DNA of 64,000 nucleotides from CAYGAW01 sp964492135. Lineage in GTDB: Bacteria > Chloroflexota > Anaerolineae > UBA7937 > B3-Chlor. A program made the position numbers and the translations under genes. The notes below the pieces were generated by a model, which worked only from the letters and a program-made list of their open reading frames with translations, ran no database searches and had not been told where the DNA came from. Where the stretch lies: positions 27,353 to 91,352 of the forward strand of contig CAZBJW010000001.1 of NCBI GenBank assembly GCA_964492135.1, given 5' to 3'. Within the stretch, counting starts at the first letter, position 1; the number at the start of each line of letters is the position of its first letter. Of the stretch, positions 16,652-25,623 are shown piece by piece.

Positions 16652-18690
16652 CGGTTCACTTGCTCCTTACGTATCACTCTGACATCTCCCACCACCAATC
16701 CCTTCGAGAACGAGAAGACCGGGTTCAGGTCTATCTCGCCGATCTCGGGGTAGCGGAAGGGAAGCAGGGAGAAGTTGACCAGAACGTCCGCCAAAGCATC
16801 CAGGTCACAGGGCTTCTGTCCTCTGACTCCCTTAAGTAGCGGGAAGGATTTGATCTCCTGGATCATGGCCTCAGCCTCGACGCGATCTACCGGGGCTACC
16901 CGCAGGGAGATATCGTGCCAGATGTCGGTGTAGATACCGCCCAGGCCAAAGGCGACTACGGGGCCAAACTGGGGATCTTGCGAGAGCCCTAGCAACACCT
17001 CTTGGACACCCTCGATCATCGGATAGATGACCACGCCCCGAAAGTCCCTGCACATGACAGCCTGTTGAATCGCTTCAAAAGCAGCCAGGGCCGCTTCTTC
17101 ATCACGGATGTCTAGGACCACACCACCGCAATCCGATTTGTGCAGAATGTCGGGCGAGACCACCTTCATCACCACAGGATAGCCGATCTCGCCCGAGCCC
17201 TGCACCGCCTCTGCCTGAGTCGTGGCGAAGCGAAAATCAGGAACCGGGATGCCGTTCTCCCGAAGCCAGACCATCGCTTCGGGTTCAAGCATCTGTCCAT
17301 CGCCAGGCAGCGGCTTTTGCTCGCGGGGGATCTCCGGCAGTGACCGACTGCCAACCCTGCGGGCCTCATATTCGGCCATGTGTGCCAGCGCCGCCAGAGC
17401 CCGTTCACCAGTGGCAAAGTTGGGCATGCCATGCCCCTGCAAGTAAGCGATTCCTTTGGCCACGATCTGCCCGGGCAAGAAGCTGGCCACTATCGGCTTT
17501 CCGCTCTGCTCCGCGGCGTCGCAGATTCCCCTGGCTAGGGGCACAGAGTCAAGGTAGGGCGTGGCAATGTTCAAGGCCAGGGCCGCATCGTACTCCTGCA
17601 ACAGAGCCAACAGCGTCTTCCGGTACCCGTCCTCCGTCCCTTCCACCGTCAGGTCAATGGGATTGTTCAGCGCGCAGTGCGCGGGTAAGAATTCGGAGAG
17701 CTCCTGTATCAGTTCAGGGCTGGGCTCGGCCACCTCGAGGCCGACCCCCTCGGCCCGGTCGGCGGCCACCACGCCTGGACCGCCCGAGTTGGTCACAATG
17801 GCGACCCGCCGCCCTTTCAGGGGAGGCACGTAGAGGAAGCCTTTGCAGAGATCGAACATCTCCTCGATCGTATAGACCCGAATAGCTCCACACTCTCGCA
17901 AGACGGCATCGTAGATGGCGTCCGAGCCGGCCATGGAGCCGGTGTGCGAGAGAGCCGCCCGCTGCCCCGACTGGGTGCGGCCCGCCTTGATGACCACCAG
18001 GGGCTTGCGGCTGGTGCACTCCTGTACCGCTTGCATAAACTCCCGTCCATTGGCTGCACTTTCGATGTACAGCGCCACCACTTTGGTCTCGAGATCGCTA
18101 GCCAGGTATCGCAAGAAATCGATCTCATTCAGATCAGCCCCATTGCCATAGCTCACGAACTTGGAGACGCCCAGCCCATACTCCTTCGCCCAGGACAGAA
18201 AAACGCCTCCTACAGCACCACTCTGGGCAACGATGGCCACCTCCCCAACAGGCGGCCTGGTCTCCAGCGTTGGGAAGAGATGGTGACTGGTGTTTAAGAT
18301 GCCGGCACAGTTGGGACCGACAAACCGTATGCCGTATTGCCCGGCCACCCGCTTGATCTCATCCTCCCCCGCTCTGTTACCGACCTCGGAAAACCCTGCC
18401 GTAATGATCACAGCCGCCTTGACACCAGCCCGACCGCAATCCTCCAGCACACCTGGCACCGTCGGAGTAGGCGATACGATGACGGCCAGGTCCACGGGCC
18501 GGTCGATTTTGACCACCGCGTCATAGCCCGGGACGGAGAAGACCCCCCGACCCTTGGGGTTGATCGCAAAAACGTCGTGATAACCACCATCCAGGACCTG
18601 GCGGATCAGCTCGTAGCCAAGCTTGCCCTCCGATGTGGAGCCCACAACGGCCACCCCTCTGGGGTAGAAAAGGCTCTGGATACTCATCAA
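16648..18690 (-). CDS. acd: ADP-forming acyl-CoA (acetyl/aryl-CoA) synthetase, fused alpha-beta
   Basis: The 680-residue protein has the fused ACD layout: CoA-binding domain (GVAVVGSTSEGKLGYEL at the N-terminus), succinyl-CoA-ligase-like domain with FVGPNCAGILN and the phospho-histidine segment ALSHTGSMAGSDAIYDAVL near residue 250, and a C-terminal ATP-grasp domain (from about residue 460: GYPVVMKVVSPDILHKSDCGGV). It converts acyl-CoA, ADP and phosphate to the acid, CoA and ATP. It follows iorB by 21 nt and overlaps the hisC-like gene by four bases. Together with IorAB this is the classic substrate-level phosphorylation pair in anaerobic amino-acid fermentation. Confidence 0.92.
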   Translation of the reverse strand: MMSIQSLFYPRGVAVVGSTSEGKLGYELIRQVLDGGYHDVFAINPKGRGVFSVPGYDAVVKIDRPVDLAVIVSPTPTVPGVLEDCGRAGVKAAVIITAGFSEVGNRAGEDEIKRVAGQYGIRFVGPNCAGILNTSHHLFPTLETRPPVGEVAIVAQSGAVGGVFLSWAKEYGLGVSKFVSYGNGADLNEIDFLRYLASDLETKVVALYIESAANGREFMQAVQECTSRKPLVVIKAGRTQSGQRAALSHTGSMAGSDAIYDAVLRECGAIRVYTIEEMFDLCKGFLYVPPLKGRRVAIVTNSGGPGVVAADRAEGVGLEVAEPSPELIQELSEFLPAHCALNNPIDLTVEGTEDGYRKTLLALLQEYDAALALNIATPYLDSVPLARGICDAAEQSGKPIVASFLPGQIVAKGIAYLQGHGMPNFATGERALAALAHMAEYEARRVGSRSLPEIPREQKPLPGDGQMLEPEAMVWLRENGIPVPDFRFATTQAEAVQGSGEIGYPVVMKVVSPDILHKSDCGGVVLDIRDEEAALAAFEAIQQAVMCRDFRGVVIYPMIEGVQEVLLGLSQDPQFGPVVAFGLGGIYTDIWHDISLRVAPVDRVEAEAMIQEIKSFPLLKGVRGQKPCDLDALADVLVNFSLLPFRYPEIGEIDLNPVFSFSKGLVVGDVRVIRKEQVNR

Positions 18691-18711
18691 GTGCTCCCCA
18701 GAACACTGGTG

Positions 18712-19302
18712 CTATGAACCATCAAGGTTAGCCTCAATCCCCGCCTGAAACGCAAGAACGTTGCGCACCCTGCCCCTGGCCCACTTCATTTGCACGAGTT
18801 GTGCCACGTCCGATGAGTCCAACAGTCCGGTGTGGCCGATGGCCGCACCCAGCACATACACATTTGCTGGAACAGGCATATCCTGATAAAGAGGCAGGCT
18901 CTCGGCGTCAAGGTAGAGCATGCTGCCCCCAGCCGCTTGCACCTGCTGTCGCACCTGCTCCAGCGTAGGATAGGCGGCCTTGCCCAGCATAACAGCCATC
19001 GGCGACCAGACGTGGCCAAAGAGCACGAACTCCTTGCCGGGCTTGATGAAGCGAACCGCCTTGAGCGCCTCGGACAGTTCCATCGCGATCACCAGGTCAG
19101 CGCCCTTCTCGGGAATATTCGGCCCGACTGTCTGGCGACCCAGTCGAACCTGCGCCTTGACGAATCCACCCCGCTGGGCCATGCCTTTCGTCGGGTAGAA
19201 ATTGACCGGAATCCCCTTACGGAAGGCCGCCTCAGCCACAATCTCGGCCATGGTCAGGACCCCCTGACCACCAACGCCCACGAGAAGAACGTCATAGTTC
19301 AT
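18712..19302 (-). CDS. iorB: Indolepyruvate ferredoxin oxidoreductase, beta subunit
   Basis: This 196-residue protein is the gamma-type (POR_N-like) subunit of indolepyruvate:ferredoxin oxidoreductase: GVGGQGVLTMAEIVAEAA at residues 8-25, YPTKGMAQRGGFVKAQVRLG, and the C-terminal FQAGIE. IorAB oxidatively decarboxylates aryl-pyruvates to aryl-acetyl-CoA with reduction of ferredoxin. Its ATG overlaps the end of iorA by four bases. It stands directly before the ADP-forming CoA ligase gene, consistent with one pathway. Confidence 0.92.
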   Translation of the reverse strand: MNYDVLLVGVGGQGVLTMAEIVAEAAFRKGIPVNFYPTKGMAQRGGFVKAQVRLGRQTVGPNIPEKGADLVIAMELSEALKAVRFIKPGKEFVLFGHVWSPMAVMLGKAAYPTLEQVRQQVQAAGGSMLYLDAESLPLYQDMPVPANVYVLGAAIGHTGLLDSSDVAQLVQMKWARGRVRNVLAFQAGIEANLDGS

Positions 19303-21167
19303 GTTGGAGGCCCTTTCACGATGGCTTCACGGTTGCAAACCGCAGCACACAGGCCACAGCCGTAGCACAGAACGGGGTCGAGGGCAATGGCATCCTCTTC
19401 GATGTCAATGGCAGGACACCCGGTGACGCTGATGCACAGTTTGCACAAGTTGCAGTTCTCAGGCAACACCCTGACCTGCCCGACCCGGAGACCCCGCCGC
19501 ATGGCCTGGATGGCGCACTCCTGACGCGAGAGCACGACCTTGACCCCTGGCAGCGTCAGCGCTTTCTGGATAGTGGCAGTGGACTCATCCAGGTCGAAGG
19601 GATCAATAATGGAGAAGTGTTCCACCCCCAGTGCGGGGATGATCCTCGCGATGTCCAGCCTGCGGTTGCCGGGCTGCTGGGAGGCCTGGTCGGTGCCTGG
19701 ATTCACCTGCATCCCAGTCATGCTGGTCCAGCCGTTGTCCAGAATGATCAGGGTCAGAGGCACCTGGTGCTGGACGGCGTTGATCAGGCCCGGGATGCCA
19801 GCGTGGAAGAAGGTGGAATCCCCGATGGTGGCGATTACCGGGGTCTTGACCCCGCCGTGGACGTACCCCTGAGCGAGGCTGACGCTGGCGCCCATGGAGA
19901 CCTCGTTCCAGACGGTGTGGAACGGCGGGTTCATCCCCAGGATCGTGCAGCCGATGTCCCCCGTCACCATCACCTCATCCTTCTTATACCCCAGCCTTCT
20001 GATGGCCCGGTCGATGGCCATGAAAGTCCCGCGGTGGGGGCAGCCCGCACAGACGGTGATGGGGCGCTCGGCCGCCAGCCGCTCCGCCGCGTCGTCCCCC
20101 GCTAACAGATCCTCTGGGATGAGCAGATCCAGCGCCACGCCGATGCCCTGCACCACCTGGCCCACGCCATACTCGCCGACCCGCTCAAAGGGACCGTCCA
20201 GTTTGCCGACAACCCTGCCCGCAAAGCCTATCCTCTGGGCTTCCACGCAGATGCCCTTCTCGATGTATGGCTCCAGTTCCTCCAGGACTATGATGGTGTC
20301 GCAGTGGCGAAGTAGTGCCTGCACTTCCGTGGCCGGGAACGGGTTGACTGCGGTCACTCGCAGTACGGAGACCGCGTCCTGCTCGAACCCGAACTGCGCT
20401 GCGATCTCGAACCCCTCCTCCAGGTAGGAGGACGTTACCCCCGAGGCGACGATGCCCAGCCCTCCCGCTCCCGCGGCCAGTTGGAGCCGGTTCAATCCCA
20501 TCTCGCCGATGATCTGGGCTGCCTTCTCCAGCCGGGCGATCAGGTCACGATGCTGGGCCATGCAGATGGCGGAGCCAGCCTTGGTGAACCGGGCGATGTC
20601 CCGCAATAGTTTCGCCTCCCGCTCGGGAACGGGCGCCAGCTCCTCCACCTCCACCGGCGCCTTGGAGTTGGCGATGGCGGTCACCAGTCTGACAAAGACG
20701 GGAGTCCCTGTCTGCTCCGATAGGTCGAAGGCGACCTGAGTCAACCGGTACGTCTCCGCCACCGAAGCGGGCTCCAGCATGGGCAGGTCGGACATGAGGG
20801 CAAAGCCGCGGGAGTCCTGCTCCGCCATGCCGGCATGAACGCCCGGGTCGTCGGCCACGTAGATCACCAGACCGCCAATACAGCCCGAATACGCGACGGA
20901 GATCAAGGAGTCGTAGGTCACGTTCAGCCCTGACATCTTCATCGTGCATAGGGCCCGCTGACCGGCCCACGAAGCGCCCGCCGCTATCTCAAACGCGACC
21001 TTTTCGTTGGTGCTCCATTCCACGTACACGCCCTCGGGGTCCGTTGCAAGAAGACTGTCCAGCGCCCCCGTGGACGGCGTGCCCGGGTAGCCGGTCACGA
21101 CCTTTACCCCGGCGTGCAGAGCGCCCAGGGCAAGGGCCTCATTCCCGGTGAGCAACTTCTCCCTCAA
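19299..21167 (-). CDS. iorA: Indolepyruvate ferredoxin oxidoreductase, alpha subunit
   Basis: The 622-residue subunit contains the pyrimidine-binding domain at the N-terminus (GYPGTPSTGALDSL), the TPP-binding part with GDIGCTILGMNPP and a GDSTFFHAGIPGLINA motif in the middle to C-terminal half, and a terminal ferredoxin domain with CNLCKLCISVTGC and CYGCGLCAAVC, which bind two [4Fe-4S] clusters. The start is a TTG with GAGGAG upstream. Stop overlaps iorB. Upstream, the hydantoinase gene ends 14 bp before, so both are probably in one transcript. Confidence 0.94.
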   Translation of the reverse strand: MREKLLTGNEALALGALHAGVKVVTGYPGTPSTGALDSLLATDPEGVYVEWSTNEKVAFEIAAGASWAGQRALCTMKMSGLNVTYDSLISVAYSGCIGGLVIYVADDPGVHAGMAEQDSRGFALMSDLPMLEPASVAETYRLTQVAFDLSEQTGTPVFVRLVTAIANSKAPVEVEELAPVPEREAKLLRDIARFTKAGSAICMAQHRDLIARLEKAAQIIGEMGLNRLQLAAGAGGLGIVASGVTSSYLEEGFEIAAQFGFEQDAVSVLRVTAVNPFPATEVQALLRHCDTIIVLEELEPYIEKGICVEAQRIGFAGRVVGKLDGPFERVGEYGVGQVVQGIGVALDLLIPEDLLAGDDAAERLAAERPITVCAGCPHRGTFMAIDRAIRRLGYKKDEVMVTGDIGCTILGMNPPFHTVWNEVSMGASVSLAQGYVHGGVKTPVIATIGDSTFFHAGIPGLINAVQHQVPLTLIILDNGWTSMTGMQVNPGTDQASQQPGNRRLDIARIIPALGVEHFSIIDPFDLDESTATIQKALTLPGVKVVLSRQECAIQAMRRGLRVGQVRVLPENCNLCKLCISVTGCPAIDIEEDAIALDPVLCYGCGLCAAVCNREAIVKGPPT

Positions 21168-21181
21168 CCCCTATCTCCTCA

Positions 21182-22546
21182 TCAGTGGTGAACAGGCTCC
21201 GCCTGTGATTCGAGCGTGGGCAGGAACTGCCCCTGCCCCGGTTCGGCCACGATATCCCCCTGCCACAGAACACGGTGTCCTCGCTGGAAGGAGATCTCCG
21301 GCCAACCCAATACCGTGCGTCCTTCATATAGGGTGTACCGGGCGTTGGAGTGCTGGTTCTCCGCGCGGATGGTGAACTTGCGGGTTGGATCAAAGACCAC
21401 CAAGTCCGCGTCGGAACCGACGGCGATCGTGCCCTTGCGTGGGTAGAGCCCAAAGATGCGCGCGGGGTTCTCGCACAACACCTGCACCAGGCGCACCACG
21501 CTGATGCGCCCCTGGTTGACCCCCCCGTCGTAGGTCAGCGGCAGCAGCGTCTCGATCTGCGGCGAGCCGAAACTCTGCTCCAGGAAATCCCCCCGTACAT
21601 CCTTCCGCTTGGGTGCGTGGTCCGAGGCCACCACCTGGAGCGTGCCATCGCGTAGCGCCTCCCATAGCGCAGCCCGGTCGTGGGCGGTGCGGATCGGCGG
21701 CCCGATCTTGGCCAGCGCCCCGCGCTCTTCGATGATCTCCTGCGTCAGAGTGAGGTAGTGGGGGCAGGTCTCGGCGAAGACCCTCCGCCCCTCCGCCTGA
21801 GCGCGATGGATAGGCCGCAGCGCACGGGCAGCGGTAACGTGGGGAATGTACAGCGGGCAACCCACCACCTCGGCCAGACAGAGAGCACGAAAGACCGCCT
21901 CCTCCTCCAGCGCAGCCGGACGGGAGGCATTGAACTGGTTGGGCGAGGCGTTCGGCCCCTTGAGGTACTTATCCTCCAGGTAATCAATGCCACCCCCGTT
22001 CTCGGCGTGGACCATGGCCATGCCCCCACACTCCGCCAAGATGTCCATCGCCCTGATCAACTGATAGTCGTCCGTATACCACCCCTGTTTGAGGTAGGTC
22101 AGGAAGAACTTGAAGGTACGGACGCCCATCTCCATGACCTGGGGGATCTCCGGCACCTGCCGGGGGGCCTCAAACAGCCCGCCGTGCAGTCCAAAGTCCA
22201 GGCGGGAGTGCGCCAGCCCGTCCTGAAGCATCTGCTCCACGCGCTCCACCAGGCTCTCTCCGGGACGGGCGTAGGCGAAGTGCAGTAGCGTGGTCGTGCC
22301 GCCGTAGGAGGCGATCCGCGAACACTCCTCCACGCTATCCAGGTAGACTGGATGGACGTGCACGTCAATGATGCCGGGAAAGACGTACTTTCCGGTGATG
22401 TCCACCACCTCCCCGGCGACCTCGCGTGGCAGGTCCGCCTCAATAGCGGCGATCACCTCGCCCCGCACGCCCACGTCGGCACGGTGCATCCCCTTACCGG
22501 TGACGGCCGTGCCTCCGACTAGCAGCAGGTCAAACGGCTTCTCCAC
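21182..22546 (-). CDS. Dihydropyrimidinase/hydantoinase-type cyclic amidohydrolase
   Basis: This 454-residue amidohydrolase has the D-hydantoinase/dihydropyrimidinase pattern: metal ligands in IIDVHVHP near residue 60, the lysine that is carboxylated in RTFKFFLTY near 145, histidines in IPHVTAARAL and ETCPHYLTLT, and the catalytic aspartate in VASDHAPKR. It would open five- or six-membered cyclic ureides such as hydantoin or dihydrouracil; allantoinase or a related activity is also possible. GTG start 22546 has AGGGAGGAG upstream. Lying between the molybdenum hydroxylase genes and iorA, it fits a pathway for N-heterocycles. It lacks any signal peptide. Confidence 0.88.
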   Translation of the reverse strand: MEKPFDLLLVGGTAVTGKGMHRADVGVRGEVIAAIEADLPREVAGEVVDITGKYVFPGIIDVHVHPVYLDSVEECSRIASYGGTTTLLHFAYARPGESLVERVEQMLQDGLAHSRLDFGLHGGLFEAPRQVPEIPQVMEMGVRTFKFFLTYLKQGWYTDDYQLIRAMDILAECGGMAMVHAENGGGIDYLEDKYLKGPNASPNQFNASRPAALEEEAVFRALCLAEVVGCPLYIPHVTAARALRPIHRAQAEGRRVFAETCPHYLTLTQEIIEERGALAKIGPPIRTAHDRAALWEALRDGTLQVVASDHAPKRKDVRGDFLEQSFGSPQIETLLPLTYDGGVNQGRISVVRLVQVLCENPARIFGLYPRKGTIAVGSDADLVVFDPTRKFTIRAENQHSNARYTLYEGRTVLGWPEISFQRGHRVLWQGDIVAEPGQGQFLPTLESQAEPVHH

Positions 22547-22776
22547 CGCTTCTCCTCCCTATCCTGCTGGCATAACACGTATACTCGCGCCGTGCTTGTG
22601 ACTCCGAATCTCAAAACGACATTGGGAGAGCGTAGATGACCGCTCTTTTGCCACGAGTTGCACGAATCTGGTTTCCTTATCTTATTCGTGAAATCCCTAG
22701 CCTCTTTGTGACGTTCTCCCCAGTTCTATATACGCAAGGCACAAGCCCAACGCGAGCAACCCTTCGCGATCCCGTT

Positions 22777-25107
22777 TTACTCTTGACTACTCCTGGCGCG
22801 GTCCAACGCCGCCAACACCTTCTCCGGCGTCAGAGGCAGGTCGTAGATGCGCGCCCCGATGGCGTTGGCGACGGCGTTGGCGACCGCCGGCGCGGCGGGC
22901 GTGAGCGCCGGTTCGCCGATGCCCTTAGCACCAAACGGCCCCAGGCCCGTGCCCGATTCCAGGATGATCACCTTCGTCGTGGGGAAATCGCGCGCTGTGG
23001 GGATCAGATACTCGGAGAGCGACGGCGTCTGGATCACGCCGTCCTTGACCACCAACTCCTCCATCAGCGCGTAGCCCAGTCCCTGGGTGCTACCGCCTTG
23101 GATCTGTCCCTCGACCGCGGCGGGGTTGATGGCTCGACCTACATCGTGGCAAGCAACGCTCTTGAGCACCGTCATCTCGCCCGTCTCGGTATCCACGGCC
23201 ACCTCGACCGCCTGTGTGCCGAAGGTAAAGTCGGGGAAGACCCGCCCCTGACCGGTCTCTGGATCAATGGGATCGGTGAAGGGGGCTTTGAACAGGGCCA
23301 GGTTCGAAAGCGGCAGGCCCTCAGCGGCGCATATCGCGGCCAGTTCTGCCAGCGGAAGCGATTCCTCTGGCTTGTCCTTGACGAACACCTTGCCATCGGC
23401 CAAGTCCAGGTTGTCGAGTGGCTCCTCGAAGTGCTTTTGTGCGCGGCCGAGCAGGACCTCGCGCACCGCGCTGGCGGCCTGAAAGACAGCGTTGCCCGAC
23501 ATGTAGAGTTGGCGGGTGGCGGTCGTCGTGCCCGCCAGGGGCGTCAGCGCTGAGTCTGTGCTGTAGATTGTCACCTGATCCAACGGGACCCCCAGCACCT
23601 CACTGACGATCTGGCAGAGGCTGGACACCTGCCCACCTCCGTGATCGGGTACTCCGCAGCGGATCACCACAGTGCCGTCCAGTTCGACACCGACCCAAGC
23701 CTGGGAGGTGTCGTGCAGCCAGGTGATGCGGCCATAACTCTGAAAATAGGAGGCAAAGCCCCGCCCCACCTTGATCGAGCCATGGTCGGGCCTCTTTTCG
23801 CCCAGTGCCTCCAGCGCCCGCGTGGCCGTCTCCTCCAGCCAAACGGCGCTTTCCATCTTCTGCCCGGTGGCGTTCCAGTCGCCCGTCCGGAGATAGTTGA
23901 TGCGTCGCACCTCCAGCGGGTCCATATCCAGCGCCTTGGCGATCTCGTCCATCTGCTGCTCGTAGGCGACGCACGCCTGCGGGCCGCCAAAACCACGGCA
24001 GGCGCTAGTGAAGGGGTTATTGGTGGCCACCACCACGCTATCCACGTGGAGGTTATCTATGCGATAGGGGCCACCCGCCATCACCGTGGCGTAGAGCAAC
24101 ACGTAGGCGCTCAAGTAGGGATATGCCCCGGAGTCGGCGACCATCTCGATCTCGGCAGCGGTGATACGCCCGTTCCTCTTGACGCCGGTGCGATGGGTGA
24201 TGATGAAAGGATGGCGCTTGGAGTGGGCCATGATAGACTCCTCGCGCGTGTACACCAGTCGCACCGGACGGCGCGTATGCTTGGCCAGCAGCGCCAGGAA
24301 GATCTCGACTGTGATGTCCTCTTTGCCACCAAAGCCGCCACCGACCATGGCACCCTGAACACGGATCTTGTTCTGCGGGACCCCCACGGCCAGGGCGATG
24401 CTGCGGAAATGCTCGACAACCTGGGTGGAGACGCGGATGTTGATCACGTCCCGTTCGTCCACCCAGGCCACGCCGCTCTCGGTCTCGAGGTAGGCGTGCT
24501 CAACGAAGGGCACGCGGAAGCTGTTCTTCACGATGAGGTCGGCCGCGGTCATGCCCGCCTCTAGGTCGCCTTTGCGGATCTTCCAGCGGGCCACGACATT
24601 GTCGGGCGGGAAGACCACGGGCGCGCCAGGCTTCATCGCCTCCAGGGGATCGGGGATAACAGGCAGCGGCTCGTACTCCACCTCGATCAACTCCAGCGCG
24701 CGCTCCGCGATATCCAGCCTCTCCGCCGCCACCAGCGCGATGGGGTCACCTACGAAGCGCACCACATCGGAGGCCAGCACCGGCACATCCCAACGGACGC
24801 GACGCTTTTGCCCTGTCTGGGCGGGTATGTCCGTGACCAGTCTGGCGTCTGGCAGATCCTCCCCCGTCAACACACAGGCCACGCCGGGCAGCGCCCGCGC
24901 CTTGTTCACAGCCAGGCGCTTGATGCGCGCCGAGGGATGGGTGCTGCGCAGCACCTTGACATGCAGCATGTTCGGCATCGTGAAGTCACCGGCATAGATG
25001 GTAGCGCCAACCGCCTTACTCAGCGCGTCCACTCGGCGCAGTGGTTTGCCTACCTGGCGCAGCTCGGGTAGTTGAACAGGAGGGAGTGGCTTGGCCTTGT
25101 ATTTCAT
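22777..25107 (-). CDS. Molybdenum hydroxylase large subunit (XdhA-type), set 1
   Basis: The 776-residue molybdopterin subunit of the xanthine dehydrogenase family begins with VGKPLRRVDALSKAVGATIYAGDF and shows GGGFGGKEDITVEIF near residue 258, CRGFGGPQACVAYE near 370 and the catalytic glutamate region GAKGIGEPALTPAAPAVANA near the C-terminus. It binds the Mo-pterin cytosine dinucleotide or related cofactor and hydroxylates an aromatic N-heterocycle or a similar substrate. Its ATG overlaps the stop of the 2Fe-2S gene. The substrate cannot be read from the sequence; purines, nicotinate-like rings or aldehydes are all known in the family. Confidence 0.92.
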   Translation of the reverse strand: MKYKAKPLPPVQLPELRQVGKPLRRVDALSKAVGATIYAGDFTMPNMLHVKVLRSTHPSARIKRLAVNKARALPGVACVLTGEDLPDARLVTDIPAQTGQKRRVRWDVPVLASDVVRFVGDPIALVAAERLDIAERALELIEVEYEPLPVIPDPLEAMKPGAPVVFPPDNVVARWKIRKGDLEAGMTAADLIVKNSFRVPFVEHAYLETESGVAWVDERDVINIRVSTQVVEHFRSIALAVGVPQNKIRVQGAMVGGGFGGKEDITVEIFLALLAKHTRRPVRLVYTREESIMAHSKRHPFIITHRTGVKRNGRITAAEIEMVADSGAYPYLSAYVLLYATVMAGGPYRIDNLHVDSVVVATNNPFTSACRGFGGPQACVAYEQQMDEIAKALDMDPLEVRRINYLRTGDWNATGQKMESAVWLEETATRALEALGEKRPDHGSIKVGRGFASYFQSYGRITWLHDTSQAWVGVELDGTVVIRCGVPDHGGGQVSSLCQIVSEVLGVPLDQVTIYSTDSALTPLAGTTTATRQLYMSGNAVFQAASAVREVLLGRAQKHFEEPLDNLDLADGKVFVKDKPEESLPLAELAAICAAEGLPLSNLALFKAPFTDPIDPETGQGRVFPDFTFGTQAVEVAVDTETGEMTVLKSVACHDVGRAINPAAVEGQIQGGSTQGLGYALMEELVVKDGVIQTPSLSEYLIPTARDFPTTKVIILESGTGLGPFGAKGIGEPALTPAAPAVANAVANAIGARIYDLPLTPEKVLAALDRARSSQE

Positions 25108-25613
25108 CCCTCACCTCCTTGCCCTGAGCCCGTCGAAGGGCCTGCAGCAGCCATCTTCCCGGTTGCGACCAGGATCGCCTCGATGATCTGCCCGTAGCCC
25201 GTGCAGCGGCACAGGTTACCCGAGATGGCCTCGCGGATCTCGTCCTCGGTGGGATTGGGGTTGCGGTTCAGCAGTGCCTTCGCCATTATGATCATACCCG
25301 GTGTGCAATAGCCGCACTGCACCGCGTCGGCGTCGGCGAAGGCTTCCTGCAGCGGGTGGGGATTGTCCACCGTCCCCAGCCCGGCGTCGGTGATGATCTC
25401 CACACCGTCGGCCTGCCAGGCCAGCACGAGACAACTGTTCACAGCCTTGCCGTTCAACAGCACAGCGCATGCGCCGCAGTCCCCTTTCTCACAGCCGTTC
25501 TTGACGTCCGTATAACCCAGGTCGCGCAGGGCTTGGAGCAGGGTCACATTTGCGGCCAAAGCGATCTGGTGCTTCCGCCCGTTTACGTTGAGGGTCACAA
25601 CTCTCGGTTGCAT
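25104..25613 (-). CDS. Molybdenum hydroxylase 2Fe-2S subunit, set 1
   Basis: The 169-residue protein has the two 2Fe-2S sites of this family: a plant-ferredoxin-like site GCEKGDCGACAVLLNG (about residues 39-54) and the helical site VQCGYCTPGMI with LCRCTGYGQII. It passes electrons from the Mo site to FAD. The last residues (GPSTGSGQGGEG) are not family sequence; they are encoded by a repeat-like element at 25122-25140. The gene overlaps the large subunit gene by four bases and has AGGAGG before its ATG. Confidence 0.93.
   Translation of the reverse strand: MQPRVVTLNVNGRKHQIALAANVTLLQALRDLGYTDVKNGCEKGDCGACAVLLNGKAVNSCLVLAWQADGVEIITDAGLGTVDNPHPLQEAFADADAVQCGYCTPGMIIMAKALLNRNPNPTEDEIREAISGNLCRCTGYGQIIEAILVATGKMAAAGPSTGSGQGGEG
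25122..25140. repeat. Short GC-rich repeat-like insert inside the 3' end of the 2Fe-2S gene
   Basis: CCCTGAGCCCGTCGAAGGG matches, from memory, a family of short interspersed repeats in Chloroflexota and other environmental genomes that read as STGSGQ or FDGLRA in proteins. It encodes the non-homologous tail of the 2Fe-2S subunit. Only one copy was noticed in this window, so repeat status rests on general knowledge, not on copies seen here. Confidence 0.4.
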
Positions 25614-25623
25614 CGCTTTCCTC

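Noticed and set aside
22636..23553. 305-codon open frame on + over the end of the Mo subunit gene
   Set aside because: It is antisense to the conserved catalytic C-terminus and has Arg-rich shadow composition.
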